NCBI GenBank assembly: GCA_002435715.1
Contig: DISD01000049.1
Coordinates: 1 to 51,483 of the forward strand
Reading direction: 5' to 3'
Source of the DNA: Rhodospirillaceae bacterium UBA6219
GTDB taxonomy: Bacteria > Pseudomonadota > Alphaproteobacteria > Rhodospirillales > Magnetospirillaceae
DNA length: 51,483 nt
Within the stretch, counting starts at the first letter, position 1; each line of letters starts with the position of its first letter. The notes below the pieces were generated by a model. That model worked only from the letters and a program-made list of their open reading frames with translations. It was not told the origin of the DNA and made no database searches. The position numbers were made by a program, and so were the translations under genes. Below, piece by piece: positions 24,640 to 33,037 of the stretch.

Positions 24640-25332
24640 GTGACGACGTCGGTGAACGCCAACGAATTCTATGCCGCCTACGACCGTAGCGGCCAAGGAT
24701 GCCAGCTTAAGTCCAAGCATATCCGCCAGTTCACCAAGGATTTCGTCGATGCTTCCGGCTATCGGCCGGGCATGTCGGTCCTGGAACTGGGCTGCGGCAA
24801 CGGCTTGTTCCTGCGGTTCCTGGAAAAGATCGGCGCCACCCGTTTCATGGGGGTCGACGGCGATTCCCGGGTACTGGGGGAAATGCCCCCGGATTTGGCG
24901 GCGAAGGTGCGGGTCGCCGATTTCAACGATTTCTTCGCCAGCCATCCCGCCGACCAGAAATTCGACCGGGTGGTGATGTTCGACGTGCTGGAACATTTCA
25001 GCGCCGAGGACGGGGCCGCCTTGTTGCGCGCCATCGGTGCCGTTCTGGCCCCCGGCGGCCGCATCGTCATCCGCACCCCCAACATGGGTTCGCCCTGGGG
25101 CATGGGGGTGCAGTACAACGACATGACCCATCGCGCCTGCTATACCCCCGGTTCACTGCGCCAAGTGGCGCAAGTCGGCGGCTATCGTCTGGCGGCGGCG
25201 CTGCCCCAGGCCTATACCTCACGCGGGCGCGAACTGCGCGAGGCGGTGTTGACCACCATCATGGGCTGGTTCCTGTCGTCGCCGCCGCAAATCTGGTCGC
25301 CCAACTTCATCGGCGTGTTGGAACGGGCCTAA
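24640..25332 (+). CDS. Class I SAM-dependent methyltransferase
   Basis: 230 residues. Motif I is SVLELGCGNGLFLRFL, the acidic loop is FMGVDGDSRVL, and post I/II is FDRVVMFDVLEHF. Then IVIRTPNMGSPWG leads into a C-terminal lobe. The overall pattern (VLEHF, TPN) is like UbiG/Methyltransf_23 enzymes acting on small molecules or surface sugars, and pairing with an ABC-2 permease would suit cell-surface polymer work; substrate unknown. GTG start with AGGGG upstream. Its stop overlaps the convergent hyfI-like stop by 4 bases. Confidence 0.85.
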   Translation: MTTSVNANEFYAAYDRSGQGCQLKSKHIRQFTKDFVDASGYRPGMSVLELGCGNGLFLRFLEKIGATRFMGVDGDSRVLGEMPPDLAAKVRVADFNDFFASHPADQKFDRVVMFDVLEHFSAEDGAALLRAIGAVLAPGGRIVIRTPNMGSPWGMGVQYNDMTHRACYTPGSLRQVAQVGGYRLAAALPQAYTSRGRELREAVLTTIMGWFLSSPPQIWSPNFIGVLERA

Positions 25333-25862
25333 CCTTCCACCGCTTCCAGCAGTGCCAACAACCCCGACAGGATGTCGGTGGGCGTCGGCGGACAGCCGGG
25401 AATGGTCATGTCCACCGGAACGATGGCCGCCGCTCCGCCGGCCACCGCGTAGGATCCGGCGAAGCAGCCGCCGTCGATGGCGCAATCGCCCATGGCCACC
25501 ACCCAGCGCGGTTCCGGCGTCGCTTCGACGGTGCGGCGCAGCGCCTCGGCCATGTTCCACGACACCGGGCCGGTGACCAGCAAAACGTCGGCATGACGGG
25601 GGCTGGCGACGAATTTGATGCCGAAGCGTTCCAAATCGTAGACCGGGTGGTTGGCGGCGTGGATTTCCAGTTCGCAGCCATTGCATGACCCGGCGTCGAT
25701 GGCGCGGATGGCCAGCGACCGGCCCAGCTTGACCTGGGCGGTGATCCCCAGGCTTTCCGCCAATTCGCGCAAGGCGCGATCCGAGGCGGGGATGTTGTCC
25801 TTGGCGGTGTGCGGCCCTTTGATCAGGTGACGGGCCAGCACCTTGGCGATGGGCGGGATCAT
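25329..25862 (-). CDS. Complex-I/hydrogenase-4-like small subunit (NuoB/HyfI type)
   Basis: 177 residues. The NuoB-like Fe-S protein expected to hold the cluster nearest the large subunit. Four ligands are present: Cys60 and Cys63 (SCNGCELEI), Cys127 (AMGDCAIDGG) and Cys157 (IPGCPPTP). Shorter than E. coli HyfI (~250), lacking its C-terminal extension. It is the last gene of a six-gene operon; its ATG overlaps the large-subunit stop as ATGA. A further Cys in GGCF next to the third ligand is an extra. Intact ligands imply electron transfer still occurs although the partner large subunit has no nickel site. Confidence 0.9.
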   Translation of the reverse strand: MIPPIAKVLARHLIKGPHTAKDNIPASDRALRELAESLGITAQVKLGRSLAIRAIDAGSCNGCELEIHAANHPVYDLERFGIKFVASPRHADVLLVTGPVSWNMAEALRRTVEATPEPRWVVAMGDCAIDGGCFAGSYAVAGGAAAIVPVDMTIPGCPPTPTDILSGLLALLEAVEG

Positions 25863-27376
25863 AGGTCGTGCCCCGAATAGGAACAGTTGAACGACTTGTT
25901 GCACAACGGGAAGTCGGCGACGATGTTGCCTTCGATGGCGGCTTCCAGCAGCGGCCATTGGAACCAGCTGGGATCGTGCGGATGGGCGCGCACCACCTTG
26001 CCGGCTTCCGACAGGCGTACCCACAGCGCCACTTCGCCGCGGAAGGATTCCACCAGCGCCACCCCTTCGCCGGCCCGCATGGGCAGGGGGGCAGAGGTGG
26101 CGCCGTCGGGCAGACGGGCCAGGATCTGCTCGATCAGGTTCAACGAACTGCGCACCTCTTCGACGCGAATGGCGACGCGGGCGTGGACGTCGCCGTCGGC
26201 CAAGACCGGAATGGTGAAATCCAAATCGTCATAGGGGGGATAGCCCGGCAGCTTGCGGGCATCCACCGCCCGCGACGAGGCGCGGCCGACGAAGCCGGAA
26301 GCACCGAAACGATGGGCCAGGGTGGAATGGACGATGCCGGTGCCGGTGGTGCGGTCCAGCAACGACGGCGTCTGGTCGTAAAGCGCCACCCCGCGTTTGA
26401 ACCCCTTGCGCAGGCTGGCGACCAAGGTCAGCAACTGCGCCTTGGCGCTTTCGTCCACATTGATGGCGACACCACCGGGGATGACGCAATCCATCAGCAG
26501 GCGATGGCCGAACAAACGGGCATTGCAGGCCAGCAGCTTTTCGCGCAAGGCCCCCATATGGGCCAGCATGATGGCGAAGGCGGCGTCGTTGCAGATGGCG
26601 CCGATGTCGAACAGATGGTTGGCGACGCGTTCCAGTTCGGCCAGCAGCGCCCGCAGCCAATGGGCGCGGGCGGGGATTTCCAGGCCCAGGGCGGCTTCGA
26701 CGGCGCGGGCGAAGGCGATGGAATAGGCGACCGTGGCATCGCCCGAAACCCGTGCGGCGATGCGGGCGGCGTCATTGATGGGCTTGCCCGACATCAGGCC
26801 GGCGATGCCTTTATGGACATAGCCCAGGCGTTCTTCCAGCCGCACCACGGTCTCGCCCTGGCAGTGAAAGCGGAAATGTCCCGGTTCGATCACCCCGGCA
26901 TGGACCGGGCCGACCGGAATCTGGTGCAACCCGTCGCCTTCGGCGGTCAGGAACTTGTAGACATGGCGGCCGCCGTCATATTGGCGGGGTCGTCCCAGCG
27001 GATGGGTGATCCCCCAATGGCCGTGATCCAGCCACGGGCGCTGGTCTTCCAGTCCTTCGGGGATCAGCCCCCACAAATCGCGGATGGCGCGTTCCAGGCG
27101 GATGGCCGAAGGACGGAACTGGCCCAAGGAATAGAAAGCCCCGTCGGGGCAGGGATGGGACGCCACCGCGATGGCGCCTGAATCCTCGCCGCGCAGCAGC
27201 ACGTGAATTTCGGCCGGTTCGCCCCATTCAGCCAGGATTTCCCAGTTCGACACGCTCATTTGTTCGGCCAGGGCGTGCCAGCCCTTGCTGTCCAGCTGAT
27301 AACGCGGCCACGGGCGGTGGTTGGCGACCTCGCGCCCCATGGACAGGAATTCCAGCAGGGTGACGTTTCCCATCAT
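25859..27376 (-). CDS. Hydrogenase-4/complex-I-like large subunit lacking [NiFe] ligands (NuoC-NuoD fusion)
   Basis: 505 residues. Residues 1-130 are a NuoC-like 30-kDa domain (SLGQFRPSAIRLERAIRD, LWGLIPEGLEDQRPW). Residues 150-505 are a NuoD/HycE-like domain (VGPVHAGVIEPGHFRFH, ERLGYVHKGI). Where true group 4 hydrogenases have the L1 motif RVCGICGxAHS, this protein reads RVSGDATVAYS (209-219) with neither cysteine. The C-terminal L2 motif DPCxxC is replaced by CNKSFNCSYSGHDL, leaving one of the expected cysteines at most. The protein therefore cannot bind the nickel-iron centre in the usual way. It is best viewed as an Ehr-type (energy-converting hydrogenase-related) subunit. It follows hyfF-like after 7 bases. 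Confidence 0.9.
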   Translation of the reverse strand: MMGNVTLLEFLSMGREVANHRPWPRYQLDSKGWHALAEQMSVSNWEILAEWGEPAEIHVLLRGEDSGAIAVASHPCPDGAFYSLGQFRPSAIRLERAIRDLWGLIPEGLEDQRPWLDHGHWGITHPLGRPRQYDGGRHVYKFLTAEGDGLHQIPVGPVHAGVIEPGHFRFHCQGETVVRLEERLGYVHKGIAGLMSGKPINDAARIAARVSGDATVAYSIAFARAVEAALGLEIPARAHWLRALLAELERVANHLFDIGAICNDAAFAIMLAHMGALREKLLACNARLFGHRLLMDCVIPGGVAINVDESAKAQLLTLVASLRKGFKRGVALYDQTPSLLDRTTGTGIVHSTLAHRFGASGFVGRASSRAVDARKLPGYPPYDDLDFTIPVLADGDVHARVAIRVEEVRSSLNLIEQILARLPDGATSAPLPMRAGEGVALVESFRGEVALWVRLSEAGKVVRAHPHDPSWFQWPLLEAAIEGNIVADFPLCNKSFNCSYSGHDL

Positions 27377-27383
27377 GACGGCA

Positions 27384-28862
27384 TCATCCCAACATCTTGG
27401 CCACGGTTTCGAACCAGGCCACCAAGGGGGCGGGCAGGTAAAGGCCCGCCACCATCACCAAGGCCACGTGCAGCCACAACGGCCCATAGGCCAGCGCCGT
27501 GGACAGGCCCGAGGCCGGTCCATGGCCGCGTTGGGCGGGCTGCGGATCGCCGAACAGCATCGCGGTCAGCCTTGTCGCCAAGGCGGCGAAGGCGATCAAC
27601 AATCCGATGATCAGCGGCACGGCCAACAGCGGTTGACGGGCGAAGGTGGAACTGACCACCAGGAACTCGCTCATGAACACGCCCATGGGCGGCATGCCGG
27701 CGATGGCGAGGACCGCGATGGCCAGACCCCAGCCCAGGGCCGGGTGGCTGACGGTCAGGCCGGTGATCTCGTTCAGGCGTTTGGTGCCCAGATTCTGGGT
27801 GATGGCGCCGACGGCGAAGAAGATCCCCGACTTGGTCAGCGAATGCATGGTCATGTGCAAAAGGCCGGCGAAATTGGCCAAGGGGCCGCCCATGCCGAAG
27901 GCGAAGGTGATCACCCCCATGTGTTCGATGGAGGAATAGGCGAACAACCGCTTGATGTCGCCGCGTCGCATCAGCATGAAGCCCGACAGGAACAGGCTGG
28001 ACAACCCCATCAGCACCATCAAGGGACCGGGCGCCAAGGTGTCGGGATTGGCGGCGATCAGCATCTTGAAGCGCAGCAGGGCGTAAAGGGCGACATTCAG
28101 CAACAGGCCCGACAGCACCGCCGAGATGGGGGTGGGGCCTTCCGCATGGGCATCGGGCAGCCAGGCATGCAACGGCGCCAGGCCCACCTTGGTGCCGTAG
28201 CCCACCAACAGGAAGACGAAGGCCAGATTCAGCAGATCGGGTTGGAACTTGGCGGCTTGGCCGATCAGCAAGGTCCAGGCCATGGCGTCGGCGCCGTCAC
28301 CCATCACCGGCTGGGCCGCCAGATAGACCAAGGTGGTGCCGAACAGCGCCAGGCCGATGCCGACCGAACACAGGATGAAATATTTCCACGCCGCCTCGAT
28401 GGCTTCGCGCGAGCGGTACAGGCTGACCATCAAGACGGTGGTCAGGGTCGCCGCTTCCACCGCCACCCACATCACCCCGGTGTTGTTGGCGGAAAGCGCC
28501 AGCAGCATGGTGAACAAGAAGGCCTGGTACATGGAATGGTAAAAGCGCAAATGCAGGTCGGACAGCCGGGCGGCGGCCGATTCGCGGGCGATGTAGCCGG
28601 CCGAGAAAAGCGAGGTGGTGAAGCCGACGAAGGTGGTCAGCGCCACCAGATAGACGTTGAAATCGTCGATGAACAACAGCTTGGTCGGTTCCGGGCGGCG
28701 GACGAACAAGCTTAGGCTGGCGGCGAAAGTGGTGCCCGACACCACGATGTTCAGCCACGACGCCAGCCGCCAGCTGGGCAGAACCGCCAGGAATCCGGCC
28801 GAGGCCAAGGGAATGGCCAGGATCAGCAAAAGCGGATTGTCGAACAGGGTGGCAAGGGTCAT
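27384..28862 (-). CDS. Antiporter-like membrane subunit (HyfF/NuoN-M type)
   Basis: 492 residues, ~14 membrane helices, member of the NuoL/M/N-Mrp family of ion-translocating subunits. The TM5 glutamate is present in VMWVAVEAATLTT. The TM7 lysine region reads GYGTKVGLAPLHAWLPDAH, followed by EGPTPISAVLSGLLLNVALY. Further on are RGDIKRLFAYSSIEHMGVI, with a second Lys, and TMHSLTKSGIFFAVGA. All residues thought to make the proton half-channels are therefore retained. It overlaps the hyfE-like stop by ATGA. Confidence 0.92.
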   Translation of the reverse strand: MTLATLFDNPLLLILAIPLASAGFLAVLPSWRLASWLNIVVSGTTFAASLSLFVRRPEPTKLLFIDDFNVYLVALTTFVGFTTSLFSAGYIARESAAARLSDLHLRFYHSMYQAFLFTMLLALSANNTGVMWVAVEAATLTTVLMVSLYRSREAIEAAWKYFILCSVGIGLALFGTTLVYLAAQPVMGDGADAMAWTLLIGQAAKFQPDLLNLAFVFLLVGYGTKVGLAPLHAWLPDAHAEGPTPISAVLSGLLLNVALYALLRFKMLIAANPDTLAPGPLMVLMGLSSLFLSGFMLMRRGDIKRLFAYSSIEHMGVITFAFGMGGPLANFAGLLHMTMHSLTKSGIFFAVGAITQNLGTKRLNEITGLTVSHPALGWGLAIAVLAIAGMPPMGVFMSEFLVVSSTFARQPLLAVPLIIGLLIAFAALATRLTAMLFGDPQPAQRGHGPASGLSTALAYGPLWLHVALVMVAGLYLPAPLVAWFETVAKMLG

Positions 28863-29524
28863 GACCGGTCCCCGCGATAGCTTTCCAGATAGGCCACGTC
28901 CAGGGAATCGAAGCGTTCGCGGATGCGGAAGAAGAAGATGCCGAACACCGTCATCGCCACCAGAACCGAAAAGGCGATGGAGATTTCCACCACCAAAGGC
29001 ATGCCCTTGGCCGACACGGCCGCCAGGATCAGGCCGTTTTCCAGGGCCATGAAGCCGACAACCTGGGTCACCGCGTTGCGCCGGGTGATCATCATCAGCA
29101 TACCCAGCAGAACCACGCTCATGGCCAGGGCCAGGGATTCACGGGTCAGCGCCGACGCCGCGGCGGTCACCGGCAGCACCAGCATGATGGACAACGCCAC
29201 CAAGGCGACGCCGACGATCATGGTCCAGCCGATGGACAGCGCCGTTTCCACCGTGCGGTGGATGCCCAGTTTCTCGACCAGCCAATGCAGCGCGAAGGGC
29301 ACCGCCAAGGCCTTGAACAACAAGGCGATGGCGGCGGTGACGTAAAGGTGTGGGGCATGCTGCACGTGGGCCTGCCACGCCGCCGCCGCCGCCAGGGCCA
29401 GGGCCTGGAAGGCGAAGGTGTTCAACACGGCGAAGACCCGGCGCTGATACAACAGGCCGAACCCGGCCATCAATTGGGTGGCGCCGATCAAATGGGCGAT
29501 TTCATAGCTGAATTGTTGGCTCAT
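28859..29524 (-). CDS. HyfE-like membrane subunit
   Basis: 221 residues with about six helices. Like E. coli HyfE (216 residues), its C-terminal half resembles NuoK (NAVTQVVGFMALENGLILAA, with the buried Glu of NuoK's E-N-G motif) joined to an N-terminal hydrophobic extension (FSYEIAHLIGATQLMAGFGL). It ends in a charged tail RERFDSLDVAYLESYRGDRS. The start at 29524 shares one base with the preceding stop (TGATG). There is no separate NuoJ- or HyfD-like gene in the operon. Confidence 0.88.
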   Translation of the reverse strand: MSQQFSYEIAHLIGATQLMAGFGLLYQRRVFAVLNTFAFQALALAAAAAWQAHVQHAPHLYVTAAIALLFKALAVPFALHWLVEKLGIHRTVETALSIGWTMIVGVALVALSIMLVLPVTAAASALTRESLALAMSVVLLGMLMMITRRNAVTQVVGFMALENGLILAAVSAKGMPLVVEISIAFSVLVAMTVFGIFFFRIRERFDSLDVAYLESYRGDRS

Positions 29525-30471
29525 CACACCGCCTCGGACACATAGAGGAAGATGGTGGCCAACAGACCCAGCAACAGGGCGCCGCCCAGGAAGTCGGCAT
29601 AACGGAACACCCGCATCTTGGCGATGGAGGTTTCGAAAAATGCCAGCACAGTGCCCAGGATGAAGGCCTTGGCCAGGAACACCACCAGACCCAGCATGGC
29701 ACCGGCCGCTCCGGCACCCGGCTGGGCGATGCCCCAGGGCGCGAACAGCGTGGCGATCAGCGCGATGTAAAGGGTCAGACGCACCATCGACGCCGCTTCG
29801 ATCATCGCCAGATGACGGCCGGAATATTCCAGCACCATGGCTTCGTGCACCATGGTCAGCTCCAGGTGGGTGGCCGGATTGTCGATGGGAATGCGGCCGT
29901 TCTCGGCGATGGCCACCATCACCATGGCGGCCAGGGCCAGGCCCAGGCTGACTTCGATCCCCACATTGCCCGACAGCACGAAGGCGACGATCTGGGCCGG
30001 CGCCGTGGTCCCCGACACCAGGGACAGCGAGAAGGTGATCATCAACATGGCCGGCTCGGCCAGGGACGCGATCAGCATTTCTCGGCTGGCGCCTAAGCCG
30101 CCGAAAGAGGTGCCCACATCCATGCCGGCCAGGGCCGTCCAAAAGCGCCCGACCGCCAGCAGCGCCACCAGGGCGATCAGATCGGCGGCGGGGGCCAAAA
30201 CCATGTTGGTGGTGAAGGTGGGCACGATGCAGGCGGCCAGCCAGACGCTGGCGAAGGTGACGTAAGGCGCGGCGCGGAAGATCCAACTGGCGGAATGGGC
30301 GACCACCGCTTCCTTTTGCAACAAGCGATAAAGGTCGCGATAGGGCTGCCAGGGGGCGGCGCCGTATCGGCCTTGCAAGCGGGCCTTCACCCAACGCACA
30401 TAGCCGGTGACCAGTGGCGCCAAGGCCACCACCAGGACGATTTGCAGGGCCTGCCACACGATCGCGTTCAT
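29524..30471 (-). CDS. HyfC/NuoH-like membrane subunit
   Basis: 315 residues, the same length as E. coli HyfC, with eight helices. NuoH signatures: PWQPYRDLYRLLQKE near the N-terminus, MDVGTSFGGLGASREML, EPAMLMITFSLSL, and the charged matrix-loop region AIAENGRIPIDNPATHLELT with MVHEAMVLEYSGR. This is the subunit that couples the peripheral arm to the membrane arm in complex I-type enzymes. Keeping these acidic residues argues for a working energy-coupling complex. The start overlaps the upstream stop by 4 bases. Confidence 0.93.
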   Translation of the reverse strand: MNAIVWQALQIVLVVALAPLVTGYVRWVKARLQGRYGAAPWQPYRDLYRLLQKEAVVAHSASWIFRAAPYVTFASVWLAACIVPTFTTNMVLAPAADLIALVALLAVGRFWTALAGMDVGTSFGGLGASREMLIASLAEPAMLMITFSLSLVSGTTAPAQIVAFVLSGNVGIEVSLGLALAAMVMVAIAENGRIPIDNPATHLELTMVHEAMVLEYSGRHLAMIEAASMVRLTLYIALIATLFAPWGIAQPGAGAAGAMLGLVVFLAKAFILGTVLAFFETSIAKMRVFRYADFLGGALLLGLLATIFLYVSEAV

Positions 30472-32474
30472 AGCTGTTGCCTCACCGCGACGACCAGCAG
30501 CATGAACACCAAGGTGCCGAACATCATCAGCAGATAGCCGCGCACCGTCAGATATTGCAGGCGGTTGACGTGGTCGGCGATCCAGTCGACCACCTTGCCC
30601 AAGGGAACGTAAAGCCCCTGCCAGATGGGGTCGATCATGCGCACCTGGTGGGTGGCCGGGGACGAATCGCCGGGTTCCGGCATGGTCACGCTTTCACGGG
30701 CCTGGAAGATGGTGCCGCCAAAGGCCCGACGCAGCGGCTGGGCGAAAGACGGGCCGGTATACTGGCTTTCGGGGATGTCTTCGGGGTGACCGCAATCCCA
30801 GGCATCGGCGCGCCTGGTGGCTTGGGTGCCCAGGCGGTGGACGATGAAGATGGCGATGGCGAAAAGCGACAGCCCGAACATCACCAAGATGGTGGCGGAA
30901 TAGGACCCGCGCGTCGACGACACCGGCGACAGCCACGGCCAGCCCAGATCGGCCGACACCGCCAGGTCGATACCGGTCAGCGGGCGGACCACATGGGTCA
31001 GGGCGTCGGTGACGGTGACCGGGATGACGCCCATGACCACGCAGATGATCGCCAACACCGCCATGGAAACGCGCATGCCGAAGGTGACGTCTTCGGCCTC
31101 GGCGGCGGCGTCCGATCGCGGGCGGCCCAGAAAGGCGACGCCATAGGCGCGCACGAAGCAGGTGGCGGCCAAGGCGGCGGCCAGGGCCAGGAAGGCGCCG
31201 ACCACCGGGACGCCGAACTTCATCGCCCAATGCGGCATGGCCGGACCTTTGAACAGCGATTGCAGGATCAGCCATTCCGACACGAAACCGTTCAGCGGCG
31301 GCAGCGAGGCGATGGCCGCCGACCCCACCAGGAAAGCGGCGCCGGTCCACGGCATGCGTTTCAGCAACCCGCCCAAGGCGCCCAGCGAACGATGGCCGGT
31401 CGCCGCGATCACCGCGCCGGACCCCAGGAACAAAAGCGTCTTGAACACCGAATGGTTGGCCATGTGGTAAAGCCCGGCGACCAGGGCCAGGGCGGCCAGT
31501 TCCTTTTGGCCGTCACCCTTGAAGGCGATGGCCAGACCCAGACCGATGATGGCGACGCCGATATTTTCCACGGTGGAATAGGCCAGCAACTTCTTCAAAT
31601 CGTCCTGCATCACCGCGTACAGAACCCCCAACACGGCGGTGATGCCGCCGGCCAGCATCAGTCCGGCCCCCCAATGCCAGGACAGCTCGCCATGCAGATC
31701 CAGCAAGATGCGGATCATGCCATAAAGGGCGACCTTGGTCATGACGCCGCTCATCAACGCCGAAACGTGGCTGGGGGCGGCGGGGTGGGCCAAAGGCAGC
31801 CAGGCATGCAGCGGCACCAGACCGGCCTTGGAGCCGGTGCCCAAAATGGCCAGCAACGCCACCAGGAAACTGCCTAAGGCTCCCAACTCACGCAGGCGCA
31901 TGGCTTCGAAGGTGTAATCGCCGCCGGCCCCGGCCAACAGGCCGAAACAGGGCAGCAGGCAGAAGGTGCCGAACACCGCCATGATCACATAGACGGTGCC
32001 GGCGCGGCGGTTTTCCGCATCCTGGTGGTCGGACACCACCATCAGCCACGACGCCAGTGACATGCATTCCCAGGCGACCAGGAAGGTGAAGGCGTCGTCG
32101 GCCAGCAGCACCAGGTTCATGGCCAGCAGGAAGATGGGATAAAACGGCGTCACCCGGCGGCGCTGCGGCAGATGCCCGCCATAGCCGACGGCGAAGGCGG
32201 AAGCGGCGGCGGCCGACAGGTTGATGATCAGCAGGAACAAAGCGGTCAAATTGTCGATGCGGAAATGCGCCTTGATCCACGGCAGGCCCAGCGGCAGGAC
32301 CACGCTGGGCGAGCCGGAATGGCCGCCCAGATATTGCAGGCCGCCGGCCAGCAAGGCGACCGAGGCGACGAAGCATCCGGCATAGACGACGGCATGACTG
32401 AAATCCCGGCGTCCGGCCAGGATGGCGAACACTGCCAACAGCGGCAGCGTCATCAAAGCGCCGGCGATCAGCAT
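30468..32474 (-). CDS. Antiporter-like membrane subunit (HyfB/NuoL type)
   Basis: 668 residues (E. coli HyfB ~672), first gene of the operon. The TM5 glutamate is in FLVAWECMSLASWLM, and the TM7 lysine in GTGSKAGLVPLHAWLP with AHPAAPSHVSALMSGVMTK. QDDLKKLLAYSTVENIGV and ANHSVFKTLLFLGSGAV follow. A long C-terminal extension has DAWDCGHPEDIPESQYTG and a last helix (YLTVRGYLLMMFGTLVF), as in HyfB. All ion-channel residues are retained. A GGAAG ribosome site precedes the ATG; the promoter probably lies in the 178 bases at 32475-32652, where I see no clear hexamers. Confidence 0.93.
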   Translation of the reverse strand: MLIAGALMTLPLLAVFAILAGRRDFSHAVVYAGCFVASVALLAGGLQYLGGHSGSPSVVLPLGLPWIKAHFRIDNLTALFLLIINLSAAAASAFAVGYGGHLPQRRRVTPFYPIFLLAMNLVLLADDAFTFLVAWECMSLASWLMVVSDHQDAENRRAGTVYVIMAVFGTFCLLPCFGLLAGAGGDYTFEAMRLRELGALGSFLVALLAILGTGSKAGLVPLHAWLPLAHPAAPSHVSALMSGVMTKVALYGMIRILLDLHGELSWHWGAGLMLAGGITAVLGVLYAVMQDDLKKLLAYSTVENIGVAIIGLGLAIAFKGDGQKELAALALVAGLYHMANHSVFKTLLFLGSGAVIAATGHRSLGALGGLLKRMPWTGAAFLVGSAAIASLPPLNGFVSEWLILQSLFKGPAMPHWAMKFGVPVVGAFLALAAALAATCFVRAYGVAFLGRPRSDAAAEAEDVTFGMRVSMAVLAIICVVMGVIPVTVTDALTHVVRPLTGIDLAVSADLGWPWLSPVSSTRGSYSATILVMFGLSLFAIAIFIVHRLGTQATRRADAWDCGHPEDIPESQYTGPSFAQPLRRAFGGTIFQARESVTMPEPGDSSPATHQVRMIDPIWQGLYVPLGKVVDWIADHVNRLQYLTVRGYLLMMFGTLVFMLLVVAVRQQL

Positions 32475-32652
32475 GGCAAAAGGCTTCCCGGCCTTTGACG
32501 GCCCAGGCGGTTCAGTCTGCTCAAGAAAAACCCTCCACCCTCGAACGGGGCGCTCCCGGATGCCGGCCTGTTACGGCGTGGTGATTTAATTGGTATCAGG
32601 CTGCTGAAAAGCTTAAACCAGCCGCCCCCCCAGGGGCAAGGGGTACGAAAGA

Positions 32653-32967
32653 TTATTTCAGCGCCAGGATCCAGCCGACCAATATGCGGATATTGTCTTC
32701 CGACACCCGCTTGTTGGGCGACATGGGGACGTCGCCCCAATTGCCCGAACCGCCTTGGCGGACTTTGACCACCAATCGTTCCAACGCACCGGCATCGCCG
32801 CGATAGCGCTTGGCGACGTCGATCCACGCCGGGCCGGTGACTTTCTGATGGACGTCGTGGCAGGTGGTGCAGCGGCTTTTGTCGGCCAATTCCAGCATGG
32901 CGGCATCATCGGCCCAGGCCGGGTGGGCCAGGACGATCAGGATGGGGAACGCCAAAAATCCACGCAT
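32653..32967 (-). CDS. Small periplasmic class I cytochrome c
   Basis: 104 residues. A signal peptide (1-19, ending PAWA) is followed by a single haem-binding motif CTTCH at 33-37 and an axial Met82 in the loop GDVPMSPN, with a final helix RILVGWILALK. This is the c551/c552 size class, a soluble one-electron carrier. It lies upstream of the Ehr-type operon on the same strand, with a 178-base gap. Whether it is cotranscribed or functionally tied is not shown. The ribosome site is weak. Confidence 0.93.
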   Translation of the reverse strand: MRGFLAFPILIVLAHPAWADDAAMLELADKSRCTTCHDVHQKVTGPAWIDVAKRYRGDAGALERLVVKVRQGGSGNWGDVPMSPNKRVSEDNIRILVGWILALK

Positions 32968-33037
32968 GGGGCACCGAAAACCGACAAAACCATGTATTCA
33001 GAATGCCAGTATTTGGGGGCCGCTTCCAGCTCTGTCG

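Noticed and set aside
25859..27376. Annotation of this operon as a functional hydrogenase-4 or formate hydrogenlyase
   Set aside because: The L1 cysteine pair needed for nickel binding is absent and L2 is degenerate; no formate dehydrogenase or maturation genes are adjacent.
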